Shown here: positions 38,398-48,600 of the stretch, one piece after another
Layout of the letters: every line of letters begins with the position of its first letter
Position numbering within the stretch: the stretch's first letter is position 1
Assembly: GCA_024233285.1 (NCBI GenBank)
Contig: JACKPU010000001.1
Coordinates: 124,001 to 188,000, forward strand
Source: Opitutaceae bacterium
Lineage (GTDB): Bacteria > Verrucomicrobiota > Verrucomicrobiia > Opitutales > Opitutaceae
DNA length: 64,000 nt
Direction of reading: 5' to 3'
Position numbers and translations under genes: made by a program
The notes under the pieces: model-generated
Told to the model about the DNA's origin: nothing
The model's input: only the letters and a program-made list of their open reading frames with translations
Databases searched by the model: none

Positions 38398-38883
38398 TCA
38401 GGGCAACTTGGCCTTGAGCACCGTCGCCGTCTGCGTGGCGCGATGGTTCTCCACCGCCTTTTGGATCGAGCGATTGTTTCCCGCCAGAATCTGCGCGGCA
38501 AAATGCCCTGCGTTGATCGCACCTGCCTTGCCGATCGCAAACGTGGCCACCGGCACACCGCCCGGCATTTGGACGATTGAAAGTAGCGAGTCCATGCCCT
38601 TGAGCGTCGCCGACTCCACCGGCACCCCAAGCACCGGCAGGGTCGTCATCGCAGCAGTCATGCCCGGCAAATGCGCCGCGCCACCCGCCCCGGCAATGAT
38701 CACCTTAAGTCCGCGTTTGACCGCGCCGCTGGCGTAGGAAACCAGCAGCTTGGGCGTGCGATGCGCACTGACTACACGCTTTTCATAGGACACGCCGAGT
38801 TGTTCGAGCGTAGCCGCGGCATGCTTCATCGTTTCCCAGTCCGATGTGCTGCCCATGATGATTCCTACCAATGGTTTTGCCAT
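38398..38883 (-). CDS. purE: N5-carboxyaminoimidazole ribonucleotide mutase
   Basis: 161 residues from ATG 38883 (MAKPLVGIIMGSTSDWETM); an ATG 24 bases upstream is weaker. PurE class I converts N5-CAIR to CAIR. The active-site GSTSDW, SAHRTPKLLVSYA, IIAGAGGAAHLPGMTAA and GVPVATFAIGKAGAINAGHFAAQIL blocks are intact. First gene of purE-purK; the small membrane protein gene of the sigma operon ends 49 bases upstream on the same strand. Confidence 0.97.
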   Translation of the reverse strand: MAKPLVGIIMGSTSDWETMKHAAATLEQLGVSYEKRVVSAHRTPKLLVSYASGAVKRGLKVIIAGAGGAAHLPGMTAAMTTLPVLGVPVESATLKGMDSLLSIVQMPGGVPVATFAIGKAGAINAGHFAAQILAGNNRSIQKAVENHRATQTATVLKAKLP

Positions 38884-38932
38884 GGGCGAAATCATTGCGG
38901 TCGGCACGCCGCTGTCACTTCCTAAAACCGCC

Positions 38933-39139
38933 TCAAACCGAACGCCCGCCCAAGAGCCGCGCCGGCAGGAAAAGCAGGGCGCGGATCAAGGCGAACGCCG
39001 CCGCGATGACCATCCCGGCCAGTCGAAACGGCAGGGCAATCAACCACAACACCGGCAGCAGCACCAGCGCGAGCAGAGCCAGCGGCCAGCAGAGCATCAG
39101 CAGGCCGCACCAGAGCAGGAATGCAATCAGCAGGCTCAT
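38933..39139 (-). CDS. Small two-helix membrane protein, last gene of the sigma operon
   Basis: 68 residues, nearly all hydrophobic: LLIAFLLWCGLLMLCWPLAL and LVLLPVLWLIALPFRLAGMV, then a basic tail ending PARLLGGRSV. I recognise no family. The ATG at 39139 lies five bases after the stop of the beta-helix/RDD gene, so translation is probably coupled to it. Confidence 0.6.
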   Translation of the reverse strand: MSLLIAFLLWCGLLMLCWPLALLALVLLPVLWLIALPFRLAGMVIAAAFALIRALLFLPARLLGGRSV

Positions 39140-39144
39140 GGCGA

Positions 39145-40863
39145 TCAGAGTAATGAAACCCCTTTGGGCGCGCGGACAATCACGGTGCCGGCAATCTTAT
39201 CATGCCAGCTTTGCTTTCCCTTGTCGAAGGCCACCCATACGAAGCCGAGTCCGATGACGATGAACGAGAGGACAGCGCCAAGGCAGCGCACCACCGCCAC
39301 GATCCAATCCACCGGACGATCATCCAAGCGCACGACCTTGAGGCCGCAGACGATACCGCCGATGGTGGTGCCGCGCAGGGCCCAGAAAACCACATGATAA
39401 ATCGAGAGCCAAAGCAGAAAGAATGCCTCGGAGTGGGTTAGTGCGCCGACGAGCCCCACGATGATTACGTCCAGCGCGGTGGCGATCAAGCGGAGCCAGA
39501 ACCCGGCGCGAGACAGGGATGACCCCGGCAATTCATCAGCGCTCATGGCACTGCCGACCACGGGGGGCGGTGCCACGGGAGCCGGACCCGCGGCAGCGGT
39601 CTCTTTGCGCGTGGTGAGAATCAACGTATAGATGACGATGCCCAGACCCAGCATGCCGAGCACCTTCCAAAGGAAGAATCCAAGGAACGGCACGGTGTAG
39701 AGGAGCAGGATGATCACGCTGCCCACCAGCGTGGAAACCGCAACGTGGCTCATGAATCCACCGCCGAAGTAGCGGGTAATCCGCCGACCGAGCCAGGCAT
39801 GCACCACGGCTTTGCCAAAGAGCGTGCCGAAGAAGATCGCCGCCAGAACGAACGGAATCAGGACGATCCCGATACCCGTTATGGCCAGCAGCACGATCAA
39901 AACCGGCGTAAGCAAGATGCTCAGCAGCATCGCCAAGAGCGAATAGCCGGGACGTTGCTCAAACGTTTCTGTGCACTTTTCAAACGCCCGCGGGAACAGC
40001 AGGGCGAGAAATACATACATGACGAATACACCGATTGCGAGGGTCCACGCCCAAGTCAGACCCGAATCAAACGCGAGGGGACGACCCAAGAGCGCGCAGC
40101 GGTAGATCCAAGTCTTGAACCAGTCCATGCTGGCTCCGCGGAACAGATTAATTTCCTGCACATTGCCGTTAATCACCGCACCGTCTTCACGATGCAGTTG
40201 ACCGCCAACCGCAACCACATCGCCATGAACGATGGCTTTGGGCCCCAGGTAAACATTGCCCATGACGGCCACCGCTTCGCCGTCGACCTCACCATTGATG
40301 GTGGTGTTACCCAAGACTGAGACTGCCTCGCCTCCGGATTTACCGTTGACGGTGGTGTCACCCAAAACCGACACGACCCCGCGCCGGCTTTCACCATTCA
40401 ATGTTGAGTTGCCGAGCACCGAGACCAACTCGTGCACCACACTGCCCTCCGGCACCGTGTGGTCGCCAAAGGGCATTTCTTCGGCCGGCCCGCGTCGATG
40501 GCGAATGCCAACGCTGGCGGAAGAAGCTTCTTCCTCCGCATCGTCGCTCGACGTTTCGACCGTGATCGTCACCCCGCCGCTGTGCGCTTGGTCGTCCTCG
40601 CTCACTTCTTCTTCGGAGGTCGCGTCGAGCCGGCGCAATTCATCGGCTTCAGGCGCCGCATCTTCAATAGCCGTAGGCTCAACGGTTTCTGGTGAGTCAA
40701 CCGCAAGCGGAGCATCGGGAGTTTCCGACACTTCAGCGGAGACCGGCGGTGGTTCGGGAGTTTCAGGCGCAGGGGTTTGCGCCCGGGCCATGACTGCCAA
40801 AGTCAGGGTGAGGCCCAGCGCAATGAGTGCGCTGACAAACAGGTTCTTGGATCGCATGGTCAT
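39145..40863 (-). CDS. Signal peptide + bactofilin-like beta-helix + RDD-domain membrane protein
   Basis: 572 residues with an unusual mosaic. Residues 1-29 are a signal peptide (LFVSALIALGLTLTLAVMARAQ). Residues 30-115 are acidic and Pro/Glu-rich. Residues about 130-230 contain short beta-helix turns such as VVSVLGDTTVNGKSGGEAVS and VLGNTTINGEVDGEAVAVMG, like polymer-forming bactofilin/DUF8173 proteins. Then come four to five membrane helices, and from about 435 an RDD domain (RAGFWLRLIATALDVIIVGL ending GKQSWHDKIAGTVIVRAP). It is the third gene of an ECF sigma operon, 14 bases after the probable anti-sigma gene. A role in envelope stress or surface scaffolding is an inference. Confidence 0.75.
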   Translation of the reverse strand: MTMRSKNLFVSALIALGLTLTLAVMARAQTPAPETPEPPPVSAEVSETPDAPLAVDSPETVEPTAIEDAAPEADELRRLDATSEEEVSEDDQAHSGGVTITVETSSDDAEEEASSASVGIRHRRGPAEEMPFGDHTVPEGSVVHELVSVLGNSTLNGESRRGVVSVLGDTTVNGKSGGEAVSVLGNTTINGEVDGEAVAVMGNVYLGPKAIVHGDVVAVGGQLHREDGAVINGNVQEINLFRGASMDWFKTWIYRCALLGRPLAFDSGLTWAWTLAIGVFVMYVFLALLFPRAFEKCTETFEQRPGYSLLAMLLSILLTPVLIVLLAITGIGIVLIPFVLAAIFFGTLFGKAVVHAWLGRRITRYFGGGFMSHVAVSTLVGSVIILLLYTVPFLGFFLWKVLGMLGLGIVIYTLILTTRKETAAAGPAPVAPPPVVGSAMSADELPGSSLSRAGFWLRLIATALDVIIVGLVGALTHSEAFFLLWLSIYHVVFWALRGTTIGGIVCGLKVVRLDDRPVDWIVAVVRCLGAVLSFIVIGLGFVWVAFDKGKQSWHDKIAGTVIVRAPKGVSLL

Positions 40864-40877
40864 GGGAATGGGTGGGG

Positions 40878-41333
40878 TTAACGGTGGTTAAAAAAAACGC
40901 GGTAGGCCGTGGCGCCGAGACCGACCAAGGTCGCATACATCACGCCGACAAAGGCCAGGGCGCCATAAACCCAGAGCGTGGGAATGCTGCGCGTGATCGC
41001 CGACCCGGCGTCAGTAATGCTGCCGAGGACCATCTTGGCGTGGGCCAGCGTGCCCATCGCGCTCGTCCACGGCGACGACGTGCCGACGTCCGCCCCGGCA
41101 CGGAACACAATGGTGAACAACAACGCGGCGAATGCTCCGCTGAGCAACAGGAACGCAGCCTTGGCGGCTTGGGGCCAGTGAGCGAATGATTGACGCCACC
41201 ACGGCAGGGATTGCCGGGCTTCGATGGCCGCCATCACGCGCTGTTCCAAGGAACGCGGGGCGCGCCGCTCAGGCAGCGAACGCAGCGTGCGGTCGATCAG
41301 CTTTTCAAGATCTTCGGGATTGGGCTGTGACAT
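40878..41333 (-). CDS. Probable anti-sigma factor (single-pass membrane protein)
   Basis: 151 residues: a cytoplasmic N-terminus MSQPNPEDLEKLIDRTLRSL with PERRAPRSLEQRVMAAIEAR, a basic/amphipathic helix, a hydrophobic segment AAFLLLSGAFAALLFTIVF, an Ala/Ser/Thr-rich stretch and a second helix WVYGALAFVGVMYATLVGLG. It begins six bases after the ECF sigma gene, the usual place for an anti-sigma. No zinc-binding HxxxCxxC motif is present, so it is not a ZAS-type anti-sigma. Assignment rests on context and topology. Confidence 0.6.
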   Translation of the reverse strand: MSQPNPEDLEKLIDRTLRSLPERRAPRSLEQRVMAAIEARQSLPWWRQSFAHWPQAAKAAFLLLSGAFAALLFTIVFRAGADVGTSSPWTSAMGTLAHAKMVLGSITDAGSAITRSIPTLWVYGALAFVGVMYATLVGLGATAYRVFFNHR

Positions 41334-41339
41334 GGTGGA

Positions 41340-41939
41340 TCAGGCGTTGAATTTTTCGTGAGTGGTGCCGCTGCGCATGAGCACTTGGGCCAAAGCGGCG
41401 CGGGCGCGGAGAATATCGGTCTTCACCTTGCTCAGCGAGACGCGGAGTTTCTTGGCGATCTCGTCGTAAGGCATTTCTTCAAAATGGAAGAGCACGAGCG
41501 GGACGCGCTGGTGTTCGGGCAATTGTTCGAGCGCGCTCTCGAGCCACGCTTTGCGTTCATCGGAATCGAGCTCGCCGAAAAAATTATCGGGCGCGGCAAA
41601 CTCAACCTCCGCTTCGTCTTCGGCGCCGGAATTGTCTTGGCGCTTGAATTCGGAAAAGAAACGCCAGCGATTCCGGTAACGCGTCAAGTGATTGAGCGAG
41701 AGGTTGGTCGTGACGGTCTTGAGCCAGCCACCGGCGGTCGGGCTGGTCTGCAGATTGTCAAAGTGTTCATACGCCTTGAGAAAGACCTCCTGGGAAATGT
41801 CCTCCGCCTGCGCCTCGTTGCCAACGAGGCGAACCGCCGTGGAGAAGACCATATCCTGATAATTGCGCATAAACGTGGTAAAGTCGATCGGGGTGATCAT
41901 CCCCTCTGGGTTCGTTCGCACTGGAGTTTCATCGTTCAT
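41340..41939 (-). CDS. ECF-family RNA polymerase sigma factor
   Basis: 199 residues. Region 2 spans about 20-90 (DMVFSTAVRLVGNEAQAEDISQ plus EVFLKAYEHFDN, -10 recognition and core binding) and region 4 about 135-185 (ALEQLPEHQRVPLVLFHFEE, MPYDEIAKKLRVSLSKVKTD, the -35-binding HTH). An acidic linker joins them. It heads the operon sigma / probable anti-sigma / beta-helix-RDD protein / small membrane protein. It is divergent from putA across 193 bases; a self-recognised promoter there is expected, but I cannot define it. Confidence 0.93.
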   Translation of the reverse strand: MNDETPVRTNPEGMITPIDFTTFMRNYQDMVFSTAVRLVGNEAQAEDISQEVFLKAYEHFDNLQTSPTAGGWLKTVTTNLSLNHLTRYRNRWRFFSEFKRQDNSGAEDEAEVEFAAPDNFFGELDSDERKAWLESALEQLPEHQRVPLVLFHFEEMPYDEIAKKLRVSLSKVKTDILRARAALAQVLMRSGTTHEKFNA

Positions 41940-42111
41940 GCCCAGAACACCGTCATTTCACCAAAGTCGCAGAAAAGTGCGTAGCAGGCTTTGCGCTCCC
42001 GGCCAAGTCCCGGAAATCACGAAAAACCCCTTACTTACGATCATTAGCCCGGAATTTAAGCCGATCGGCCGATATCGAGCCTCTTGCCAAAATCGCCCCG
42101 ACCGGGGATTG

Positions 42112-42131
42112 TGTCATAAATTGTCATAAAT
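42112..42131 (+). repeat. Tandem 10-bp repeat directly before the putA start
   Basis: TGTCATAAAT occurs twice in tandem at 42112-42121 and 42122-42131, ending one base before the putA ATG. No Shine-Dalgarno sequence is visible in its place. It could be a leader element or protein-binding site; evidence is the sequence only. Confidence 0.4.
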
Positions 42132-42132
42132 C

Positions 42133-45114
42133 ATGTCCCCATTTCTTACCCCTGATCCCGCGGTTGATGCGGCGGTTCGTGCCAAGGGCGAGCGGCTTTT
42201 CGCCTTGATGGACCAGCAGTCGCCCCCGGCCTTGTTTTCCAAGAAGGGCGCCTACGCCCGCCTGATGGAGTGGTCGATGAAGGATCCGGCGTTCAAGACG
42301 CAGCTCTTCCGCTTCGTGGACGTCCTCCCCTCGCTCAATTCCTCCGCCGAGATCGTGCGCCACCTGCAGGAATATCTCGGCGACAAGGCTGTCGAACTCA
42401 ACCCGGCCCTCAAAGCCGGCCTCGCCGCCTCGTCTTTTGCCCCTGCCTTGGTGGCCAAACCGGTCAAAGCCCAGATCGTGGACATGGCCGGCCAGTTCGT
42501 CGCGGGCGAATCCGGAGAGGACCTGATCAAACAGATCAAAAAGAACGCCAAACTCGGTCTCGCGACCACCATCGATCTGCTGGGCGAAACGGTCGTCAAC
42601 GACGCCGAGGCCGACGCGTTTTTGCGGCGCAACCTCGAGATTCTCGACTCGGTGTCGAAGCACTTTGCGAAAGATCCGCAACCCTGCTTCTCCGACCTCG
42701 GTGTCAAGGGTGCGCTGCCGCGCCTGAATCTATCCGTGAAAGTCTCCGCGCTCACGCCTGACATCAATCCGGCCGATCCGGAGAACTCCCTCGTCGCGCT
42801 CAAGCAACGCTTCCGTCCGATTCTCCGCCGCGCGGCCGAGGTCGGCGCGCTCATCAACTTCGACATGGAGAGCTACAAGCTGAAGGACCTCACCCTCGCG
42901 CTCTTCAAATCGATTTTCGAGGAACCCGAGTTCGCACAAACACCCGCCATCGGCATCGCCCTCCAAGCCTACCTGCGCGATTGCGAGCAGGACTTGCGCG
43001 ACCTCGTCGCTTGGGCGCGGCAGCACAACCGCCCGCTTAACGTCCGGCTCGTGAAAGGCGCCTACTGGGATTATGAGACCATCCTCGCCCAGCAGCGCGA
43101 ATGGCCCGCCCCCGTGTGGCAAAAGAAACCCGAGTCCGACGCGAACTACGAAAAGCTCACGGTATTCCTGCTCGATAACATTGACATCGTGACGCCCAAT
43201 TTTGCCTCGCACAATGTGCGCACGGTCGCCCACGCCATCGTGCAGGCCGAAAGGCGCGGCATCGATCCACGCGCATACGAATTCCAAGCGCTCTACGGCA
43301 TGGCTGACGAACTCAAGGCTGCGCTCATCCAAATGGGCCACCGCGTGCGCGAATATTGCGCCATCGGCGAACTGCTCCCCGGCATGGCCTATTTGGTCCG
43401 CCGTCTGCTTGAGAACACATCCAACGAGGGGTTTCTGCGCATCAAAAACATGGGCGAGGCGACCAAGGATCAGCTCCTCGGCAATCCCGTCAATGCCATC
43501 GCCGCCGCGCCCGAGCCTCTCGCGCCCAAGCCACGTCCCGCCGGTGCATTCGTCAACGCCGCCAACACCGACTTCTCGCGCACCGCATCGCGCGAAAAGC
43601 AACGCGCCGCGCTTACTGCCTATTCCGCGCAACTCGGCCAAAAGTGGCCGCTCATCATCGCCGGCAAGAAAATCCCCGATCGCGAATACATTCCCTCCGT
43701 CAATCCGGCCAAGCCCACGCAACTCATCGGCGCATGGGCCCGGGCGACTGTCGCAGACGCCGATGCCGCCGTCGCCGCGGCCCAATCCGCGTTTCCGCAG
43801 TGGCGCGCCACCCCGGTCAATGACCGCGCCACGCTCCTCGAACGCACCGCCGATCTGATGGAGGCGCGACGGTTTGAACTCAACGCGCTGCTTATCCTTG
43901 AAGCCGGCAAACCGTGGGTCGAAGCCGATGCCGACATATCCGAAGCGATCGACTTCTGCCGGTTCTACGCCGTCGAAATGCGCAAGCTCGCAAAGCCGGT
44001 CGTCACCCAACCCGTGCCCGGCGAGAAATGCCTGCAAACGTGGACGCCCCGCGGCGTCGGCGTGGCGATCGCGCCGTGGAATTTCCCGCTCGCGATCCTC
44101 ACCGGCCTCGTCGTCGCACCACTCGTCGCCGGCAACACCATGATCATGAAGCCCGCCGAACAAACCTCGATCATCGGTGCGAAGTTGATGGACATCTTGA
44201 TCGAAGCCGGCGTGCCGAATGGCGTCGTCAATTTCCTGCCCGGCTACGGTGAAGACATCGGCTCACATCTGACTTCGCATCGCGACGTGGACTTTATCGC
44301 CTTCACCGGCTCGCGCGCGGTGGGTTGCGCCATCTGGGAATCCGCGGGCCGCACGCTACCCGGCCAGGCCAACTTGAAAAAAGTTGTCTGCGAAATGGGC
44401 GGCAAAAATGCGCTCATCATCGACACCGACGCCGATCTCGACGAGGCTATCCCGGCCGCGCTTTACAGTGCCTTCGGCTTCAGCGGACAAAAATGTTCGG
44501 CCCTTTCGCGTCTCATCGTCCTCGACGAGGTTTACGATCATTTCGTCGAGCGCTTCGTATCGGCCTGCAGCGCCTATCCCATCGGTGACCCGGCCCTGCC
44601 GGGCACGCTGATCGGGCCGGTCATCGACGCCGAGGCGCAAAAGAAGATTCTCGGCCTGATCGAATCCGGCAAAAAGGAAGCCCGCCTCGCCTGGCAGGGC
44701 CGCGCGCCGCAAGAGGGCTATTTCGTGCCTCCCACCGTGTTCGTTGACGTGAAGCCGGCCCACATGATCGCCCGCGAAGAAATCTTCGGACCGGTCGTGG
44801 CCATCCTGCGGGCCAAGGATCTCGACGAGGCTTTCACCATGGTGAACGGCACGGACTACGCGCTAACCGGCGGCCTGTTTTCGCGCAGCCCCAAAGCGCT
44901 CGAGCGCGCGCAGCAGGAGTTGCTGGTGGGCAACCTCTACCTCAATCGCGGCATCACCGGCGCAATTGTGGAGCGGCATCCGTTCGGCGGTTTCAAGATG
45001 TCCGGCGGCGGCACCAAGGCCGGCGGCAAGGAATACCTGCAGAACTTCCTCTTCCCGCGCGTGATCGTCGAAAACGTGATGCGCCGCGGCTTCACCCCGC
45101 CGGACGAAAATTGA
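42133..45114 (+). CDS. putA: Bifunctional proline dehydrogenase / L-glutamate gamma-semialdehyde dehydrogenase
   Basis: 993 residues. It oxidises proline to P5C with FAD, then to glutamate with NAD. The proline dehydrogenase barrel covers about 150-460 (RLNLSVKVSALTPDINP, LNVRLVKGAYWDYETI, LYGMADELKAALIQMGHRVR). The aldehyde dehydrogenase half runs from about 510: GVGVAIAPWNFPLAILTGLV, FTGSRAVGCAIWESA, the Glu in KKVVCEMGGKNALI and the catalytic Cys in FGFSGQKCSALSRL. There is no N-terminal ribbon-helix-helix repressor domain and no long C-terminal extension, so it is a minimal, non-autoregulatory PutA. Spacing to the next gene is 42 bases. Confidence 0.96.
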   Translation: MSPFLTPDPAVDAAVRAKGERLFALMDQQSPPALFSKKGAYARLMEWSMKDPAFKTQLFRFVDVLPSLNSSAEIVRHLQEYLGDKAVELNPALKAGLAASSFAPALVAKPVKAQIVDMAGQFVAGESGEDLIKQIKKNAKLGLATTIDLLGETVVNDAEADAFLRRNLEILDSVSKHFAKDPQPCFSDLGVKGALPRLNLSVKVSALTPDINPADPENSLVALKQRFRPILRRAAEVGALINFDMESYKLKDLTLALFKSIFEEPEFAQTPAIGIALQAYLRDCEQDLRDLVAWARQHNRPLNVRLVKGAYWDYETILAQQREWPAPVWQKKPESDANYEKLTVFLLDNIDIVTPNFASHNVRTVAHAIVQAERRGIDPRAYEFQALYGMADELKAALIQMGHRVREYCAIGELLPGMAYLVRRLLENTSNEGFLRIKNMGEATKDQLLGNPVNAIAAAPEPLAPKPRPAGAFVNAANTDFSRTASREKQRAALTAYSAQLGQKWPLIIAGKKIPDREYIPSVNPAKPTQLIGAWARATVADADAAVAAAQSAFPQWRATPVNDRATLLERTADLMEARRFELNALLILEAGKPWVEADADISEAIDFCRFYAVEMRKLAKPVVTQPVPGEKCLQTWTPRGVGVAIAPWNFPLAILTGLVVAPLVAGNTMIMKPAEQTSIIGAKLMDILIEAGVPNGVVNFLPGYGEDIGSHLTSHRDVDFIAFTGSRAVGCAIWESAGRTLPGQANLKKVVCEMGGKNALIIDTDADLDEAIPAALYSAFGFSGQKCSALSRLIVLDEVYDHFVERFVSACSAYPIGDPALPGTLIGPVIDAEAQKKILGLIESGKKEARLAWQGRAPQEGYFVPPTVFVDVKPAHMIAREEIFGPVVAILRAKDLDEAFTMVNGTDYALTGGLFSRSPKALERAQQELLVGNLYLNRGITGAIVERHPFGGFKMSGGGTKAGGKEYLQNFLFPRVIVENVMRRGFTPPDEN

Positions 45115-45156
45115 AAGGTTTTGCAACCGGATTGATTCAGGCCGTGTCTTGAGGGC

Positions 45157-45660
45157 GTGGAATACCTTGTCTGGAGCCTGACCGCCTTCCTGCTGCTGAT
45201 CGGATTGATCGGCTGCATCGTGCCGGTGCTGCCGGGCACGACCCTCATTCTGTTCGGCGCCGTGCTGCACAAATTGCTGCTGCCTCACTCCATGACTTGG
45301 AGTGTCATCGGCTGGGTCGCAGTGCTGTGGTTTGTTTCCGTCCTGGCCGATTTCATTGGGGTGATGATCGGCGCCCGGCTCTTCGGCGGCGGCAAATGGG
45401 GCATGACCGGAGCCACCGGCGGAGCCCTCGTCGGTATGTTTTTCTCCCTGCCCGCGCTGCTGCTTGGCACCTTTCTGGGGGCAGTGGCGGCGGAAAAATA
45501 CGGGGCCAAAAGGAGTGATCGCGAATCACTCAAAGCCGGGGTGGGGGCCACGGCAGGATTCTTCATTTCCACCGCGGCCCGATTGGCCTGCGCCGTGGCG
45601 ATGATCGCACTGATCGTCGCCGCTGCGATCTGGCGGCTCAGCGAGCCGCCAGTGCTTTGA
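45157..45660 (+). CDS. DUF456 family membrane protein
   Basis: 167 residues from a GTG (EYLVWSLTAFLLLIGLIGC follows). Four to five helices with the family core GCIVPVLPGTTLILFGAVLHKL, FIGVMIGARLFGGGKWGMTGAT, GGALVGMFFSLPALLLGTFLGA and GVGATAGFFISTAARLAC (Gly-zipper rich). Function unknown in the family. The last 23 bases overlap the convergent PEP-CTERM gene. Confidence 0.88.
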   Translation: MEYLVWSLTAFLLLIGLIGCIVPVLPGTTLILFGAVLHKLLLPHSMTWSVIGWVAVLWFVSVLADFIGVMIGARLFGGGKWGMTGATGGALVGMFFSLPALLLGTFLGAVAAEKYGAKRSDRESLKAGVGATAGFFISTAARLACAVAMIALIVAAAIWRLSEPPVL

Positions 45661-48600
45661 CGCGGCGGCGCCAGAAAATCACCCCGGTCGCGAGCGCGAT
45701 GAAGATCGCTCCGTAAGTGCCGGGTTCGGGCACGGGCGTGATGCGCGAATACTCCGAATCGTAGGGCTCCCAATAGGAACCGGGGCCATAGCCTTCGAAG
45801 TAGATCTGCGGCAGGATGTCGTCGATGGCCGCGTCATTTCGCACCAGGAGAAAATCGGTGTAATCAATCCAGTTGCGAATGTAGAGCAGGCTGTCCGGCG
45901 TGCTCATGAGCAGATCATCAAGGTAGAGAAAATTCGCATCGCACACGTTGCCGCCCGCGAAATCAATGATGGCCACACCGTCGATGGTCAGACTGGCAAA
46001 ACTCTCGATCACCCCTTCGCCGCCGCTGCCGTTGAACTGCAGGATGGTCTCACCACCCCACTCGCTGCCGTAAAGCGTGAGGTTGGCGGTGTCGGCGATC
46101 TGCTCGTCGTTATTGATCTGCAAGATGTCGGTGCCGCGACCGTCGCCGACGTAAATATCACCGGTGATCGCCGTCGTGTTCGCGGACTTGTCGAGCGCGA
46201 GCGTGCCATCGTTCAGGTAAACGTCGCCCGTAAAGGTATTGGCCTCACTGCCGGACAGGGTGAGCGTGCCGTCGCCCGTTTTGGTCAGGTCCACCGGATT
46301 GGCGCCGTCGTCCGCGACGATCACACCGATATCGAGACCGCCGGAACCATAGATGTGCGCGATGAGCTCGCCGGAAGATGAGAAGAGGGTGCCCGAACCG
46401 GTGAAGGATTTTTCCCCACCGCCGGTGACCAGCAGGCCACCACTTTCGATGTCGAGGTTGCGACCGGAAAAATTGAGCGCGGTGGTGCCGCTGCCGTTGA
46501 GCCGGACGCTGTTGACGTCACGATCCGTCGCGCCGCCGAGATTGAAACTCCCGTCGCCCAAGCTGACGTTGGCGCCCGAAGCCCAGCTGCCATCCGCACT
46601 GGCCGCCGCGGTGATGTAGCCGCCGCTCACACTGGCGAAACTCGTGCCGTTGACCGTGGCATAGGCGAGGATACCGTCGTCAGTCGTCGGTGCTGAACTG
46701 AACAGCATCTGCGGAGTGTTGCCCGTATTGCTGTAGGTGCCGTTGGTCGTGGTGGAATTCGTAAAATTGACGGTGGCCCCGTCCGTTCGGTTGAGCGACG
46801 ACGCGGTCAGGCGGGTGTAGCGGTTGCTGCGATTATTGACGATATCGATCGTGCTGGCGCCGCCGGTAAGATTGATGGCGCCGATGGTTTCGGTCGTGTT
46901 GCCGTTGCTGGTGCGGCCGGTGTAGGCCAGCGTGCCGCCATTGAGGTTGACGCCGGCGCTGTTGGAAAAGCGGGTGCTGTCGTTGCTGACCACATTATCC
47001 ATCCGGAATGTGCCGCCGTCCTGCACGGTGAGGCCGGAAACGGAATTCATGTTGCCGTTCGACTCGAGCGTAACCGTGGCGCCTTTCACCGTGACCGTGC
47101 CGGCCAAGGTGTGGTTGCCACCGCGAAAGGCGAGATTGCCATCCCCAACCACGGTGAGGCTGCCGTTGCTGATGATGCGATTCATGCGCGCATCGGTCGT
47201 GGCGCTGCCGTCAACCACGCGAATGGTGCGATTGGCTCCGCCGAGATTCAGCGTGTTATTGAAAATGAGCGTGCGGTTGGCACTGCTGGAGCCGAGAATC
47301 AAAGTGTCGCCATTGCCCACGAAGTTGGCCGTGGATCCCCACGTCAATGCGGTGGTGGCGTTGTTGTTCAGCGTGACGGTGCGATTGGAGCCGGAGGCGG
47401 AGAAGCCGCCATCGCCGGCCCAACGGACCTGGCCCGCCCCGGTGCCGAGACTGCCGGTGAAATTGCCGGTGAGTTCGCGCACACCTCCGTCGAGCACGAG
47501 GTTGCTGCTGGATGAAACATTGCCGCGCAACGCGCCGCCTTGAATGACGGTCGCGCCCGAATATGAATTCGTGCCGGTGAGATTGAGGGTGCCCTCGCCA
47601 GTCTTGACCAAGCCGCCCCCGCTGCCGGTGAGATTACCGGAAAGCGTGGCATCAACCGAGGCCGATCCATTGGCCACCCTCACTTCGCGGGCGCCGTTGC
47701 CGAAATTGATGGCATTGGTCATGGTGACCATGGCGTTGGCGTAGTCGGAGCTCAGCAACAGCGCATTGCCGGTCGGCACAAAGCTGCCGGAGTTCCATGT
47801 CAGCTGGCCATTGGCCGTGCCGCTGGAATTGGTGAGTGAAACGGTGCGATTGGCACCGAAAGCGGAAAAGCCGCCGTCACCGGTGAACTGCACTTGGTCG
47901 CTGCCTGTGCCCAGGCGACGGGTGAAAGTCGTGCCCACACCGATTTCCAGCACACCGCCGTTCATCGTCAGATTACCGCCGGAATAGCCGTTGGTGGAAA
48001 AGCCGCCGGCGAGTGCGTTTTCACCGCCGGTGATGCGCAGCGCACCGCCGGAGATCGTGGTCGAGCCGTTCCAATTGTTCGAGGTGTTGGACAACGCGAC
48101 CACGCCGGCCCCGCGCTTCGTGAGATTATAGGTGCCGGCGCCGTCCGTGATTTGTCCGCTGAGCGTGAGCACGCCGTCGCGCGAGCCGATGCCGGCATCC
48201 GCCGCGAGCGTGATATTGCCGGCGAACGCATTGTCGCCGCCGTCATTGTAAATCGCGCCGACATTGCCCTCCTGACCACGATGAATGCCCTGCCCCCGGA
48301 TCGTGACCGATTCGGTGGTTGTGTAGTTGACACTGCTGCTGACGGTGGGGGCACGAAAAGCCAGCGTGCCGCCGTCGTTGACGGTGGTGGAGCCGGCGGT
48401 GGTGCCGAGCGCGCCATTGGTCGTGACGGCGACCATGCCATTGTTGACCGTCACATCACCGGACCAAGACGAGTTGTTGTTATTGATGGTGACGACCCCG
48501 GCGCCGTTCTTATTCAGGTCACCTGAGCCGATGATGGCGCCGTTGAAATTGGTGGCGCCCCAGCCGTTGACGTCGATCTCGTTGCCGTTGGTGTCGAGCG

